Of a stretch of DNA of 64,000 nt, positions 17,801 through 25,454 are shown piece by piece (the stretch's first letter is position 1; every line of letters starts with the position of its first letter). This stretch comes from Nonlabens tegetincola (GTDB lineage Bacteria; Bacteroidota; Bacteroidia; Flavobacteriales; Flavobacteriaceae). The stretch is taken from contig NZ_MQVV01000010.1 in assembly GCF_002954355.1 (NCBI RefSeq), positions 124,001 through 188,000 of the forward strand. Direction: 5' to 3'. Both the position numbers and the translations under genes were made by a program. The notes under the pieces are model-generated. The model did no database searches. It was given only the letters and a program-made list of their open reading frames with translations, and was not told where the DNA came from.

Positions 17801-20395
17801 CACGTCAAAGGTGTGGTCTTTATCGGTTACTAACATCCCACGTCTTTTATCTCCTGGTGGTACTTTTAACCCGACATAATGTGTATATGGTGAGTAGGAC
17901 GATGAAGTAACATTGGTGCTGAAATCACCACCGTTTTCATAAACCTTAGTGAGAAAGTTAGCTTTTAGCATTCCAGGTGCTTGACTATTCAGCTCAGGAT
18001 TAATAGAAAAACTTGCCTTTCCATCATTATTTAATTTGCCATCAAAAACCTCGTTTTCTATCATTTCAAAATATCGAGATGGATCATCAAAATTATAGTT
18101 GTCATATTTAGGAAAGTTTGTCGATGTACTATAGTATTTTACAGTAGTATTTGCTTTTAGGTTTTTAGCCTTGGCACCATGTAACCACATAGCAGATAAA
18201 TCAATATCAACCTTTTTACCGCTGGTGATTAGATCATCTTCAAAATCTAACTGCACTTTAAGCCTATTAGGTTTTATCGTTTCAATCTTTAAAGTTTTAT
18301 AAAAGCTTATTCCTCCTACTTGAACTTGTACATTCCAATTTCCAGTAGGTGCTGTTTCGTCTGTTTGTAAATCAAATTGATACACTTTATTCAAGCCATT
18401 TTTTTGAACCTCTTGATGTATCATTTTACCATTAGGATCTCTTAACTCTAGTTTGATAGGGTGATTAGCAGGCAGTTTATTATCACTATCATTTAAAACA
18501 AATGATAAATAAATATGATCTCCTGGTCTCCATACTCCACGTTCTGTGTAGATATATCCTTTAATTCCCTTTTGCAATTGTTCTCCAGACGTGTCGAACT
18601 TACTTACCGGTAATACTTGCCCGTTATCTAATCTTACGTAAGCATATTGATCCTTATATTTAACTTTAACAAAATAAGCGACTTGATCTAGTTTAATTTG
18701 CGAGAGTCCACTGGCACTCGTCCTAGTAGTTGCAATTTCTTGTTGCTGGTAGTTATAAAAGGTCACTAATGATCCAGCAAGAGGACTTGTTGAAAGTAAA
18801 TTAGTCACAGCTACTAAAAAGCTATTATCCTGTCCTTTTTTAACGGTGACTCCTATATCACTAGCTAATATGTTTGTGCTTACTGTTTTATTCCTATAAA
18901 AACTATGTGTACAAGGATCTTCCCTATCTCGCCAGTTATAGGAATAATCGTATTCATCGTAATAATAGTTTTGGTAACTATCCCAATTTGTTGTTTCAAA
19001 GGAATCGTTATAATCTATTTCTTCGATTTCAGGTTGGTTTTCGGCAGTATAGTTGCAAGAGTAGGCGCTGTAAGCTAGTTTGTAATCCAATTCTACTCGA
19101 TATATTGCGCCAGGTTCTGGTGTAATAAGTTCATTTAAATCAACTGAAAATACATTCCATGTACTGATATTTTTAACGGAAGATTTCAAATCAAGTACCT
19201 TACGTGCAATAGGCCTACCAACCCTTCTCATATTCCCAGTAGATGCTATATTGTTAGATTGAAGAAATTGCAAAACATTATTTTCATATATACGATAAAC
19301 CATTACATCAACAGCGTTTAAGTTTACCGCTTTGAAACGAACGCTAGTATTTTGTGAACTAGGTAAAATTGCACCAGACTTAATCAATTTGACTTCTGGC
19401 TCTACTTGCTCAAAAGCGATATAGCTAGAAAATGGTTTTTTCAATTTGTATCCATCAGTACTTTCAACACCATTGAAAACCTCGACCATTTTGGAACCTG
19501 TGATAGCATTTAGTGTGTAGACTTTAACAGTATTAGATTCAATTTCTAGTTTGAGATCTTTTTGTCCTTCTATAGAAATTAAGCCATCTAAATTTTGTGT
19601 TTTTTTCAAAGGATCAGAAAAATGCACAGCAACATAAGATGATTCTGAATTGACAAGTTGAATATCAGTGACTAAAAAATTATCCTTTCCTGGTAAGGTA
19701 ATGGATACTTCATCTTTATCGTTTACTCCAATTGCAGTACCATTCCAAAAAACTTTAAGCTCCTGATCGTCGACGGTGCGTTTAATATTGTCAATTATAA
19801 AGCTAAAAGAACTGGCTTTTTCAATATCAGATTGAAAGCTAATATCTTGTTCTTTACTGTTAATCCTGGCTGTAACGATTTTTCTTGCATCTTCAAGTGT
19901 AAGAATATCGCTTGCACGTATAAAGCCTATAACACGTTGTGTGTTTTTGTCAACGCTTATAACAGGCTCAATGTTTACTATAAAATCTTGCTTAATCGTC
20001 TTGAAAGAAAAATTAAACTCTTTTAAATCGTCTTCTACCTGTAATAATTTACCAACCTGAAGTTTGACCTGATAATTAGTGTTGTTTTCTAAAGGTTCGT
20101 CCGGAACAAATGAAATTGTTTGATTATCAATAAAAATGGGTTTTCCCTTAACCTCTGGAGATATTTTAAACACATCTTCTGGTACTATTTGTCCAGAATT
20201 CCAATTAGTTTGTGGATTTGTAAATCTTACAGTTATATTTTCATGAGCACTTACAACATTATCGGTTACTTGATCTATTATAGTTCGGAATTTAAAAAAC
20301 TCGGCAGCTTGTTCTTCTTGAAGTTCTTTAGGGTTTTTCTCAGAACATGAAAAAAGTAATAATAAACAAGACGACAATAAAAGAAGTTTTTTCAT
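14882..20395 (-). CDS. Alpha-2-macroglobulin family lipoprotein with thioester motif
   Basis: A giant 1837-residue envelope protein. I start it at the ATG at 20395 because this gives a clean lipoprotein signal (MKKLLLLSSCLLLLFSC); the open frame begins 24 codons earlier without a signal-like sequence. Macroglobulin-type beta domains fill residues 30-1250, including an MG2-like segment around GYIYTERGVWRPGDHIYLS. The bait/A2M domain has the phrase AVVDEGLLDLT. The thioester is in PHGCVEQTTSAAFPQ near residue 1395, followed by the alpha-helical toroid (RPDGGLSYWPGAG). Bacterial A2Ms trap attacking proteases and are often encoded beside penicillin-binding protein 1C; here no pbpC is adjacent. 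Two palindrome copies, one perfect (15808) and one degenerate (16654), lie inside it. Confidence 0.93.
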   Translation of the reverse strand: MKKLLLLSSCLLLLFSCSEKNPKELQEEQAAEFFKFRTIIDQVTDNVVSAHENITVRFTNPQTNWNSGQIVPEDVFKISPEVKGKPIFIDNQTISFVPDEPLENNTNYQVKLQVGKLLQVEDDLKEFNFSFKTIKQDFIVNIEPVISVDKNTQRVIGFIRASDILTLEDARKIVTARINSKEQDISFQSDIEKASSFSFIIDNIKRTVDDQELKVFWNGTAIGVNDKDEVSITLPGKDNFLVTDIQLVNSESSYVAVHFSDPLKKTQNLDGLISIEGQKDLKLEIESNTVKVYTLNAITGSKMVEVFNGVESTDGYKLKKPFSSYIAFEQVEPEVKLIKSGAILPSSQNTSVRFKAVNLNAVDVMVYRIYENNVLQFLQSNNIASTGNMRRVGRPIARKVLDLKSSVKNISTWNVFSVDLNELITPEPGAIYRVELDYKLAYSAYSCNYTAENQPEIEEIDYNDSFETTNWDSYQNYYYDEYDYSYNWRDREDPCTHSFYRNKTVSTNILASDIGVTVKKGQDNSFLVAVTNLLSTSPLAGSLVTFYNYQQQEIATTRTSASGLSQIKLDQVAYFVKVKYKDQYAYVRLDNGQVLPVSKFDTSGEQLQKGIKGYIYTERGVWRPGDHIYLSFVLNDSDNKLPANHPIKLELRDPNGKMIHQEVQKNGLNKVYQFDLQTDETAPTGNWNVQVQVGGISFYKTLKIETIKPNRLKVQLDFEDDLITSGKKVDIDLSAMWLHGAKAKNLKANTTVKYYSTSTNFPKYDNYNFDDPSRYFEMIENEVFDGKLNNDGKASFSINPELNSQAPGMLKANFLTKVYENGGDFSTNVTSSSYSPYTHYVGLKVPPGDKRRGMLVTDKDHTFDVVTVNEKGEAAARQNLEVNVYKVSWRWWWQSTSNSLSRYESMESRQLVNSQKISTNGSGKGSFKMQIKYPEWGRYFVKVYDPESGHSTGKIVYVDWPGWAGKSRKADPETASMLVFNADKESYNVNEQAQITFPSSSGGRALITIENGTEILDAKWVQTNKDKTTTTLTIDSRYVPNVYVHITYLQPHASTANDLPLRMYGVIPLMVENKNTHLQPVIKMPETLQPESKVSITVSEKNNKPMTYTLAVVDEGLLDLTNFKTPNPWDKFFAREALGVKTWDIYDDVIGAYGGRIDAAFAIGGDGTAQAAKAKKANRFEPMVRHIGPFEVAAGKSRTHTIDIPNYVGSVRTMVVASNVKDESYGNAQKTTPVKKPLMMLASLPRKLTPGETVKLPVTVFAMEDNIKNVTVSFKPSNHFEIVGPKQQQLKFEEVGDQLAYFDVKVKDQVGIAQLEFSASSSGEKASYKTEIDIVNPNPFTTSSQQVLLKAGESKTIPIEPFGSKGTNSGKITASTLPEMNIGKRLNYLIRYPHGCVEQTTSAAFPQLGLSTVANLNSQEQSTLSNNVKMAINRLTSFQRPDGGLSYWPGAGSPNDWGTSYAGHFMLEAERAGYAIPVTFKSNWIAYQKQAASRWRYNDHNDFNQAYRLYTLALAGVADLSAMNRFRESGNLSNNSKLRLAAAYAMVGQQKVANELLSNSNIDFTPYQWDYRSYGSPERNRAMALETYVIMGKKEKARELLENIAKQLADNRYMNTQAISYSLVSINKYVESLGGTGFSIELLDKGNKEVIESKKSIVMRDLQVAYNPTTIQVTNTGNVDVFLNTALTGKLPVGKDKVIQSKLSMVVAYTDKNGNPIDVSNLSQGTEVTAIATITNTTGVTIRDVAFSQIVPSGWEMVNTRFTEYGDEENNQVEYKDIRDDRVHYYFDLQPKKSISLKTVINASYLGDYYLPGSQAEAMYDGDYVVRSQGKWITVKR
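15808..15823. repeat. Dispersed palindrome CGCTTTCGCGAAAGCG, copy 3 (in the A2M gene)
   Basis: Perfect 16 bp, read as RFRES in the helical thioester domain near residue 1526. Confidence 0.95.
16654..16667. repeat. Degenerate palindrome copy (GCTTTCGCGGAAGC) in the A2M gene
   Basis: One mismatch to the 14-bp core (A to G at position 10). It is read as LPRKL, i.e. in a different frame from the perfect copy in the same gene. Confidence 0.6.
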
Positions 20396-20511
20396 AATGG
20401 TATGGTTAGTAATCGGATAATGTCTTAAAGTTAATACAGTTATCACTGATTTATAGTAGAACGGCAATTATTTTACAATTATTTTATTTTACCATGCCTG
20501 TAAAGAGTGTT

Positions 20512-21417
20512 TTACAAAATGAATATCGTTCTCACTACTAAAATCGTAATAGGGATTAATACCAGAATGATTTTTAAAACTCTATTTGATGAAGAAGTAA
20601 AAATGTAGCTTAGAAAAAGAACAGTTGGTAAAAACAGTAATAGTTGACTGGCTGTCTGATTTTTATCTAACCATAAAAAAATTATTGCAGAAACTAGACT
20701 ATAAAAGAATAACACTGAATACTTTGCTCTAGTCTTATGAATGACACTTATTATTGATCCTACATATAAAATTATTCCTGCTACAATAAGTGATAGCAAT
20801 AGGATAGAAACCCAGTTAAGTTGTAAAACATGTGATTCCGCAAACTCATAGGAAGAACTCAAAATTAATCTAGGTAATAAGTCAATATTAAAATATAATT
20901 GAATTACCCAGCTAATTATTAACACGGTTGTAATCCCTAAAAATGGAATAACCCAGAATCTATAATTATTGCGAGCCCACAAAAAGACTCCAACAAAAAC
21001 TGGAAGAAAAAAAAGGCAAAATTTTGGTTCAATTAAGGAAGCTATAGTTATCCAGAAACTAGCATCAAAAATTTTGGCCAATATGGAATGCCTAGTACGC
21101 ATACTAAGCAATCGCCTTAAAGACATAAATATTAAAAGATTAGCTAACCACAACCAATCCAAAAAAACATCAGGAAACAACAAACACAATAACACAGACA
21201 TGCTCATAAAAGCATAACTAGAGTTTTGAGTAAGTTCATTTTTTATTAGAATGAACTGAGTCAACAGCAATAAAAAGACTAATCCCAAAACGGTTATAAC
21301 CGTCTGGAACGAGAGTTGCTCAAACCAAAATACAGATGTAAATCCAGCAACAATTACGAGCCCACTATAAAGTGCGTAATGAATAGGTTGAGTAGTTTCA
21401 AAAAATCTATGTAGCAT
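20512..21417 (-). CDS. DUF6427 family multi-spanning membrane protein
   Basis: A 301-residue hydrophobic protein with about eight to nine transmembrane segments and very few charged residues. It matches the flavobacterial DUF6427 family, which in this group is typically encoded beside DUF6341 and purine genes, exactly as here. Conserved features visible are the opening MLHRFFETTQPIHYALY and a loop SLRRLLSMRTRHS between helices. The function is unknown; a role in polymer or lipid handling has been guessed for similar proteins but nothing here proves it. It is divergent from the DUF6341 gene with only 45 bases between the two starts. Confidence 0.75.
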   Translation of the reverse strand: MLHRFFETTQPIHYALYSGLVIVAGFTSVFWFEQLSFQTVITVLGLVFLLLLTQFILIKNELTQNSSYAFMSMSVLLCLLFPDVFLDWLWLANLLIFMSLRRLLSMRTRHSILAKIFDASFWITIASLIEPKFCLFFLPVFVGVFLWARNNYRFWVIPFLGITTVLIISWVIQLYFNIDLLPRLILSSSYEFAESHVLQLNWVSILLLSLIVAGIILYVGSIISVIHKTRAKYSVLFFYSLVSAIIFLWLDKNQTASQLLLFLPTVLFLSYIFTSSSNRVLKIILVLIPITILVVRTIFIL

Positions 21418-21430
21418 CAGCTTTTTATAT

Positions 21431-21438
21431 TACTTTTG
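21431..21438 (+). promoter_or_regulatory. Promoter -7 element of the DUF6341 gene
   Basis: TACTTTTG matches TAnnTTTG and ends 24 bases before the ATG at 21463. It overlaps the upstream in-frame TTG at 21436, which argues against that codon as start. Confidence 0.6.
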
Positions 21439-21462
21439 CAGGATAACAAGCAATTTACTGCA

Positions 21463-21693
21463 ATGAAAGAATTATTAGAAGGAATCGAATACTTATTTGT
21501 AGATCTTTTATTTGCTCCTTTAGATTTTTTAAGAGAGCTAGAAAATGAAAATTGGTGGGCTGCAAACTCTATTACTTGGATCGCCATCATTATACTTATC
21601 GTAGCATTAGGTTACTGGATGAAGCAATTGCGCATCTTTGACCAAAATGGTGAAGAAGATAAAACACAAACGTCTCACTCGTTTTTGAAGTAA
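21463..21693 (+). CDS. DUF6341 family small membrane protein
   Basis: A 76-residue protein with an amphipathic N-terminal region (MKELLEGIEYLFVDLLFAPLDFLRELE), one clear transmembrane helix at about residues 32-55 (WWAANSITWIAIIILIVALGYW) and a polar cytoplasmic tail. It belongs to the flavobacterial DUF6341 family of unknown function, conserved next to DUF6427. The ATG at 21463 is chosen over an upstream TTG because the promoter element covers the latter. Confidence 0.75.
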   Translation: MKELLEGIEYLFVDLLFAPLDFLRELENENWWAANSITWIAIIILIVALGYWMKQLRIFDQNGEEDKTQTSHSFLK

Positions 21694-21701
21694 GACGTTT
21701 G
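21667..21701. terminator. Possible hairpin between convergent DUF6341 and purD genes
   Basis: CAAACGTCTCAC and GTAAGACGTTTG form a 12-bp stem with one weak pair and an 11-base loop. It overlaps the end of the DUF6341 gene and lacks a clear T run on the plus strand, so the call is tentative. Confidence 0.4.
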
Positions 21702-21712
21702 AATCATAAGTT

Positions 21713-22981
21713 TTATAGGTCAAATCCTATATCACTTCTATAATACATCTTATCAAATTGTAACTGTTTTACATTTTGATAAGATTTTTTTAGTGCCTGT
21801 TTGAAATCTTCACCATAACTGGTTACAGCAATAACTCTACCTCCATTAGTGACAACAGCACCATCTTTAACAGTTGTACCTGCGTGAAACACAATGCTGT
21901 CTTCAACTTCATTAATCCCTGTAATCACTTTCCCTTTTTCATAGGCTTCTGGATATCCACCAGACACACACATTACTGTAGTAGCACTACGACTGTCTAT
22001 TTCAAGTTGCTCCTTGTTTAATTCCGCTTTCGCGAAAGCGGACAAATGTCTTAATAAATCGGACTTAATTCTAGGTAGAACAACCTCTGTTTCAGGATCA
22101 CCCATGCGCACGTTGTATTCTATTACATAGGGTTCTTGATTTACTATCATTAGGCCAATAAATACAAAACCTTTATAAGTAATCGATTCCTTTTTAAATC
22201 CAGAAATGGTAGGCTGTATAATACGTTGCTCAACCTTTTCCATCAAGATATGATCTGCAAATGGTACTGGAGACACGGCGCCCATTCCACCCGTGTTTAA
22301 ACCAGTATCGCCTTCACCTATTCGTTTATAGTCCTTAGCATTAGGTAATATTTTATAATTCTCTCCATCGGTCATTACAAATACACTCATTTCAATACCG
22401 TCAAGGAATTCTTCAATCACGACTTTATTGGACGCTTCACCAAATTTTCCTCCTACAAGCATTTCTTCTAGGTTATCTTGAGCTTCTTTAAGATCCTTAA
22501 TTATAAGTACACCTTTTCCTCCTGCTAGACCATCGGCTTTAAGCACATAAGGAGCTTTTAGAGTTTCTAAAAATCTCTTTCCATCCTCTACAGTTTGGGC
22601 CGTAAAACTAGAATAGGCAGCCGTTGGAACACCGTTGCGCTGCATGAATTCCTTGGCAAACTCTTTAGAACCTTCCAAAACAGCACCTTTCTTTGAAGGA
22701 CCTATAACATTAATATGTGATGTTTCTTCTTGTTGGAAATAATCATAAATCCCGGCAACTAGTGGTGCCTCTGGACCTACAACAATCATATTAATATCGT
22801 TTTTTAACGAGAACTCTTTGATAGCATCAAAATCAGTGACACCTAGATCAACATTTGTTGCTATTGCTGCCGTACCTGCGTTACCAGGTGCAACATATAA
22901 TTGGGTTAGTAATTCGCTTTTTTCAATAGCGTGGGCAAATGCGTGCTCACGACCACCGCTACCTAAAATAAGTACGTTCAT
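21713..22981 (-). CDS. purD: Phosphoribosylamine-glycine ligase (GARS)
   Basis: A 422-residue ATP-grasp enzyme, the second step of purine synthesis, joining glycine to 5-phosphoribosylamine. The N-terminal motif MNVLILGSGGREHA, the phrase VAPGNAGTA, the ATP-grasp lid LKADGLAGGKGV and the metal/ATP region EYNVRMGDPETEVVLPR are all standard, as is the length. A TACTTTTG promoter element lies 19 bases upstream. A perfect copy of the dispersed palindrome falls at residues 314-319 (SAFAKAE), in a surface region where E. coli PurD also varies. Confidence 0.98.
   Translation of the reverse strand: MNVLILGSGGREHAFAHAIEKSELLTQLYVAPGNAGTAAIATNVDLGVTDFDAIKEFSLKNDINMIVVGPEAPLVAGIYDYFQQEETSHINVIGPSKKGAVLEGSKEFAKEFMQRNGVPTAAYSSFTAQTVEDGKRFLETLKAPYVLKADGLAGGKGVLIIKDLKEAQDNLEEMLVGGKFGEASNKVVIEEFLDGIEMSVFVMTDGENYKILPNAKDYKRIGEGDTGLNTGGMGAVSPVPFADHILMEKVEQRIIQPTISGFKKESITYKGFVFIGLMIVNQEPYVIEYNVRMGDPETEVVLPRIKSDLLRHLSAFAKAELNKEQLEIDSRSATTVMCVSGGYPEAYEKGKVITGINEVEDSIVFHAGTTVKDGAVVTNGGRVIAVTSYGEDFKQALKKSYQNVKQLQFDKMYYRSDIGFDL
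22025..22040. repeat. Dispersed palindrome CGCTTTCGCGAAAGCG, copy 4 (in purD)
   Basis: Perfect 16 bp, extended to 18 bp by one flanking C/G pair; read as AFAKA. Confidence 0.95.
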
Positions 22982-23000
22982 GTGAAAAGTGATTTGCCTG

Positions 23001-23008
23001 CAAAAGTA
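23001..23008 (-). promoter_or_regulatory. Promoter -7 element of purD
   Basis: TACTTTTG on the minus strand, 19 bases before the purD ATG. Confidence 0.55.
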
Positions 23009-23059
23009 ATTTATCTCAAAGGAAAATTCACCAGGATAAGTATCTTAAAGGAAAGAGAT

Positions 23060-23770
23060 TTAATTCATGCCGCGTTCTTTCCTGATACTCTCATAAGCCT
23101 CTTGTACCTTACGGAACTTTTCTTCGGCGCCTTTACGGTACGCCTCGTCCATGTGGACAAGTTTATCTGGGTGATACTTTTTGGCCATTGATCTGTAGGC
23201 CTTTTTCACCTCATTATCTGTTGCCGATTTTTCTATCTCAAGGATTTTATAAGCATTATCACGATCCTTTACAAACATGGCCTTAATAGATATAAAATCT
23301 CTACTGCTTAATCTACAGTAACTAGCTATGTTTTGCAGGACTCGCAATTCTGAGTCACTAACGTGACCATCGGCTTGTGCTATACCAAATAGAAAATGAA
23401 GAATTTGCAATCGTGTCTCGTAGGTGGTACGAGTATTAAGCATTTGACAAATGCGTTGTGCGTTTACTTGTCGCTTTTTTACCACATCGTTAAATACCCT
23501 AAAAACAGCATTGGCTCTTTCCTTACCATAAGAACTTACAAAGTAATTTCTCACATAATCCAGTTCTCGTTGACTTACACTACCATCTGCCTTAATGACT
23601 ATACTAGTAAGCGAAAGTAAATTGAGTTCAAAATCTTGTGGACTTACTGTATTATTAGAATGGCTGCGATATCTAGGTTGGGTAGAGCTTTGTTGGGTAT
23701 AACCACCCATAAAGCTCACATATAACCATCTTAAGATTAAGAAAACAGCAATATACCCTATAAAAGACAT
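23060..23770 (-). CDS. TerB-like / DnaJ-domain membrane protein (DjlA-like)
   Basis: A 236-residue protein. An N-terminal membrane helix (residues 1-20) is followed by a glutamine/serine-rich linker, a TerB-like helical domain (about 48-160, with acidic motifs KADGSVSQRELDYVR and AQADGHVSDSEL) and a C-terminal J domain (about 170-234) with the essential HPD in KKYHPDKL. This is the layout of DjlA, a membrane-anchored co-chaperone that stimulates DnaK ATPase. It follows DUF2480 by two bases at the end of the second suf transcription unit. Confidence 0.88.
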   Translation of the reverse strand: MSFIGYIAVFLILRWLYVSFMGGYTQQSSTQPRYRSHSNNTVSPQDFELNLLSLTSIVIKADGSVSQRELDYVRNYFVSSYGKERANAVFRVFNDVVKKRQVNAQRICQMLNTRTTYETRLQILHFLFGIAQADGHVSDSELRVLQNIASYCRLSSRDFISIKAMFVKDRDNAYKILEIEKSATDNEVKKAYRSMAKKYHPDKLVHMDEAYRKGAEEKFRKVQEAYESIRKERGMN

Positions 23771-23772
23771 TG

Positions 23773-24282
23773 TTATTTTTTAGGCTTTTTAAAAATAGGA
23801 ACGGCGCTACATGCCTCACCGTACATTATAGATCGGGCGATAGGTTGTAATTTTTCAGTAAGCATTAAGTAGGCGTTTACCGGTACTGGTTTGTTTGAAC
23901 ATCCTTTAATGATTACTGGTAGGTCTTGATATTCTGATAAATCAAGGTTATTAAGAACTTCTGTATACAACACGCTTTCAAGGTGTTGAAGATCTCCATA
24001 AACCACCTTTTTTGCTATTCCAGTAAGGTGACTTTGTAACAACATCCATATCCACTGTGGCACGATTGCATCGGTACTGCAATGAATGGCTACATAGTGG
24101 TCTTTATAAATAGAGAAATCAGTGTTTTTTACGCTTTCGCGAAAGCGAGATTCTACCACTACCAGACCTTCAAGTAACCATTGTGATATATCAATAACAC
24201 TGCGTGTTCCTGGCAAATAAAAATCTTCAAGGTCAATGGTGCGCAGCTTGCTTTGCGCTACTCGATTCACGATTTCCTCCAT
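23773..24282 (-). CDS. DUF2480 family protein
   Basis: A 169-residue cytoplasmic protein matching DUF2480, a Bacteroidota family of unknown function that is typically found beside SUF genes. The recognisable parts are the opening EEIVNRVAQSKLRTIDLEDFY, the segment VAIHCSTDAIVPQWIWMLL and the closing VIIKGCSNKPVPVNAYLMLTEKLQPIARSIMYGEACSAVPI. Two conserved cysteines in GCSNKP and GEACSAVP could bind metal or a cluster, which would fit the neighbourhood, but this is inference. A palindrome copy encodes RFRES at residues 46-50. It lies one base after the SufT-like gene. Confidence 0.8.
   Translation of the reverse strand: MEEIVNRVAQSKLRTIDLEDFYLPGTRSVIDISQWLLEGLVVVESRFRESVKNTDFSIYKDHYVAIHCSTDAIVPQWIWMLLQSHLTGIAKKVVYGDLQHLESVLYTEVLNNLDLSEYQDLPVIIKGCSNKPVPVNAYLMLTEKLQPIARSIMYGEACSAVPIFKKPKK
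24132..24147. repeat. Dispersed palindrome CGCTTTCGCGAAAGCG, copy 5 (in the DUF2480 gene)
   Basis: Perfect 16 bp, read as RFRES at residues 46-50. Confidence 0.95.
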
Positions 24283-24283
24283 A

Positions 24284-24604
24284 CTACAACATGCCTAATT
24301 CTAGTTTTGCCTCTTCACTCATGAGATCTTTACTCCATGGTGGATCAAAGGTGATTTCTACCTCGGCATCGTTAACCTCTTTGAGAGTTTTTACTTTCTC
24401 TTCTACCTCAACTGGTAGAGTTTCTGCCACCGGACAATTAGGTGATGTTAAGGTCATGAGGATTTTCACATCGGCATCAGTGCTTACCATCACATCATAT
24501 ATAAGTCCTAGCTCGTATATATCTACTGGGATTTCTGGATCGTAGATAGTTTTAAGAACTCGTACTACTTTTTCTCCTATTTCCTGACCGTTTATTTCTT
24601 CCAT
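24284..24604 (-). CDS. SUF system iron-sulfur assembly protein, MIP18/DUF59 family (SufT-like)
   Basis: A 106-residue protein of the DUF59/MIP18 fold, implicated in maturation of iron-sulfur proteins. The hallmark YDPEIPVDIYELGLIYD (residues 21-37) and the conserved cysteine C57 in TLTSPNCPVAE are present, as is the ending region FDPPWSKDLMSEEAKLELG. It is located three bases after sufE, in the same operon as sufS and sufE, which supports a role in cluster transfer. Confidence 0.9.
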   Translation of the reverse strand: MEEINGQEIGEKVVRVLKTIYDPEIPVDIYELGLIYDVMVSTDADVKILMTLTSPNCPVAETLPVEVEEKVKTLKEVNDAEVEITFDPPWSKDLMSEEAKLELGML

Positions 24605-24607
24605 GGT

Positions 24608-25033
24608 TTAATTTAATTGTGATTGGTATGCTACAGCATACATTTTAAGCTGTTTAATCATTGATACAAGACCATTTGCTCTGGTAGGAGATAAATGCTC
24701 CTTGAGACCTATTTGATCTATAAAATCTGTATTTGCGGCAATAATATCTTGTGGTTTTTGACCTGACCAAGCTCTTATAAGTATAGCTATAATTCCTTTG
24801 GTAATAATAGCATCGCTATCTGCCGTAAAATGTACTTTTTCGTTATCTAATTGCGCGTCAACCCAAACTTTGGATTGACAACCTTTAATAAGTTTGTCCT
24901 CGGTTTTTTGAGTTTCGTCAATCAATGGTAAGTTCTTACCTAGATCAATCATGTACTCGTACCTCTGCATCCAGTCATCAAACATTGCAAACTCATCAAC
25001 TATCTCCTCTTGTATATCTTGTATAGTAGCCAT
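24608..25033 (-). CDS. sufE: SufE family sulfur-acceptor protein
   Basis: A 141-residue sulfur transfer protein. The persulfide-carrying cysteine is C52 in KGCQSKVW, and the WSGQKPQDI and LSPTRANGL motifs are typical of SufE. It accepts sulfur from SufS and stimulates that enzyme. It overlaps the stop of the upstream META-domain gene by one base (TAATG). Neighbouring sufS confirms the role. Confidence 0.95.
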   Translation of the reverse strand: MATIQDIQEEIVDEFAMFDDWMQRYEYMIDLGKNLPLIDETQKTEDKLIKGCQSKVWVDAQLDNEKVHFTADSDAIITKGIIAILIRAWSGQKPQDIIAANTDFIDQIGLKEHLSPTRANGLVSMIKQLKMYAVAYQSQLN

Positions 25034-25431
25034 TATTTAATCTTGATTGCTTTTATAGTAAGTGTACCTGATTCATCAAATAATTCTAGACCATCTTCAG
25101 TAGGTTTTACTTGCACTGATTTTGCCAAGTGTGCGGTATAATCTCTTTCGATTTTGTCCAATTCCCTACAATACATTTTTGTGCCCATAAGTGGTCCAAT
25201 CTCAATAGACGTTCCCTGGTATTTAAATTCACCCGAATACTGGTTACAAGCAGATTTTCCAGAGATTCTATTCACTGTTCCATCGGTTTCAATATTTAAA
25301 GTGATATCATACTCACCATAATTATTACCACCTACAGTAGTTACTTTATAATTACCATTCATGTCTTCTATCGTTTTACAACTTAAGGTTGTAAAAATGA
25401 TCATTACAAAAATTGCTGCTTTTTTCATCAT
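25033..25431 (-). CDS. META domain (HslJ-like) lipoprotein
   Basis: A 132-residue lipoprotein: the signal peptide ends in LSC at Cys18. The rest is one META/HslJ-type beta domain with the typical phrases NGNYKVTTVGG, GKSACNQYSGEFKYQGTSIEIGPLMGTKMYC. Such domains occur in heat-shock and envelope proteins of unknown function. It is inserted between sufS and sufE, with its stop codon overlapping the sufE start, which is unusual for a surface protein and suggests simple co-transcription. Either of two adjacent ATG codons could be the start. Confidence 0.85.
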   Translation of the reverse strand: MMKKAAIFVMIIFTTLSCKTIEDMNGNYKVTTVGGNNYGEYDITLNIETDGTVNRISGKSACNQYSGEFKYQGTSIEIGPLMGTKMYCRELDKIERDYTAHLAKSVQVKPTEDGLELFDESGTLTIKAIKIK

Positions 25432-25454
25432 AACTTCACTTATTTAAGCTTACA

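Noticed and set aside
20396-20467. 24-codon extension of the alpha-2-macroglobulin frame
   Set aside because: It would hide the lipoprotein signal peptide that begins at the ATG at 20395.
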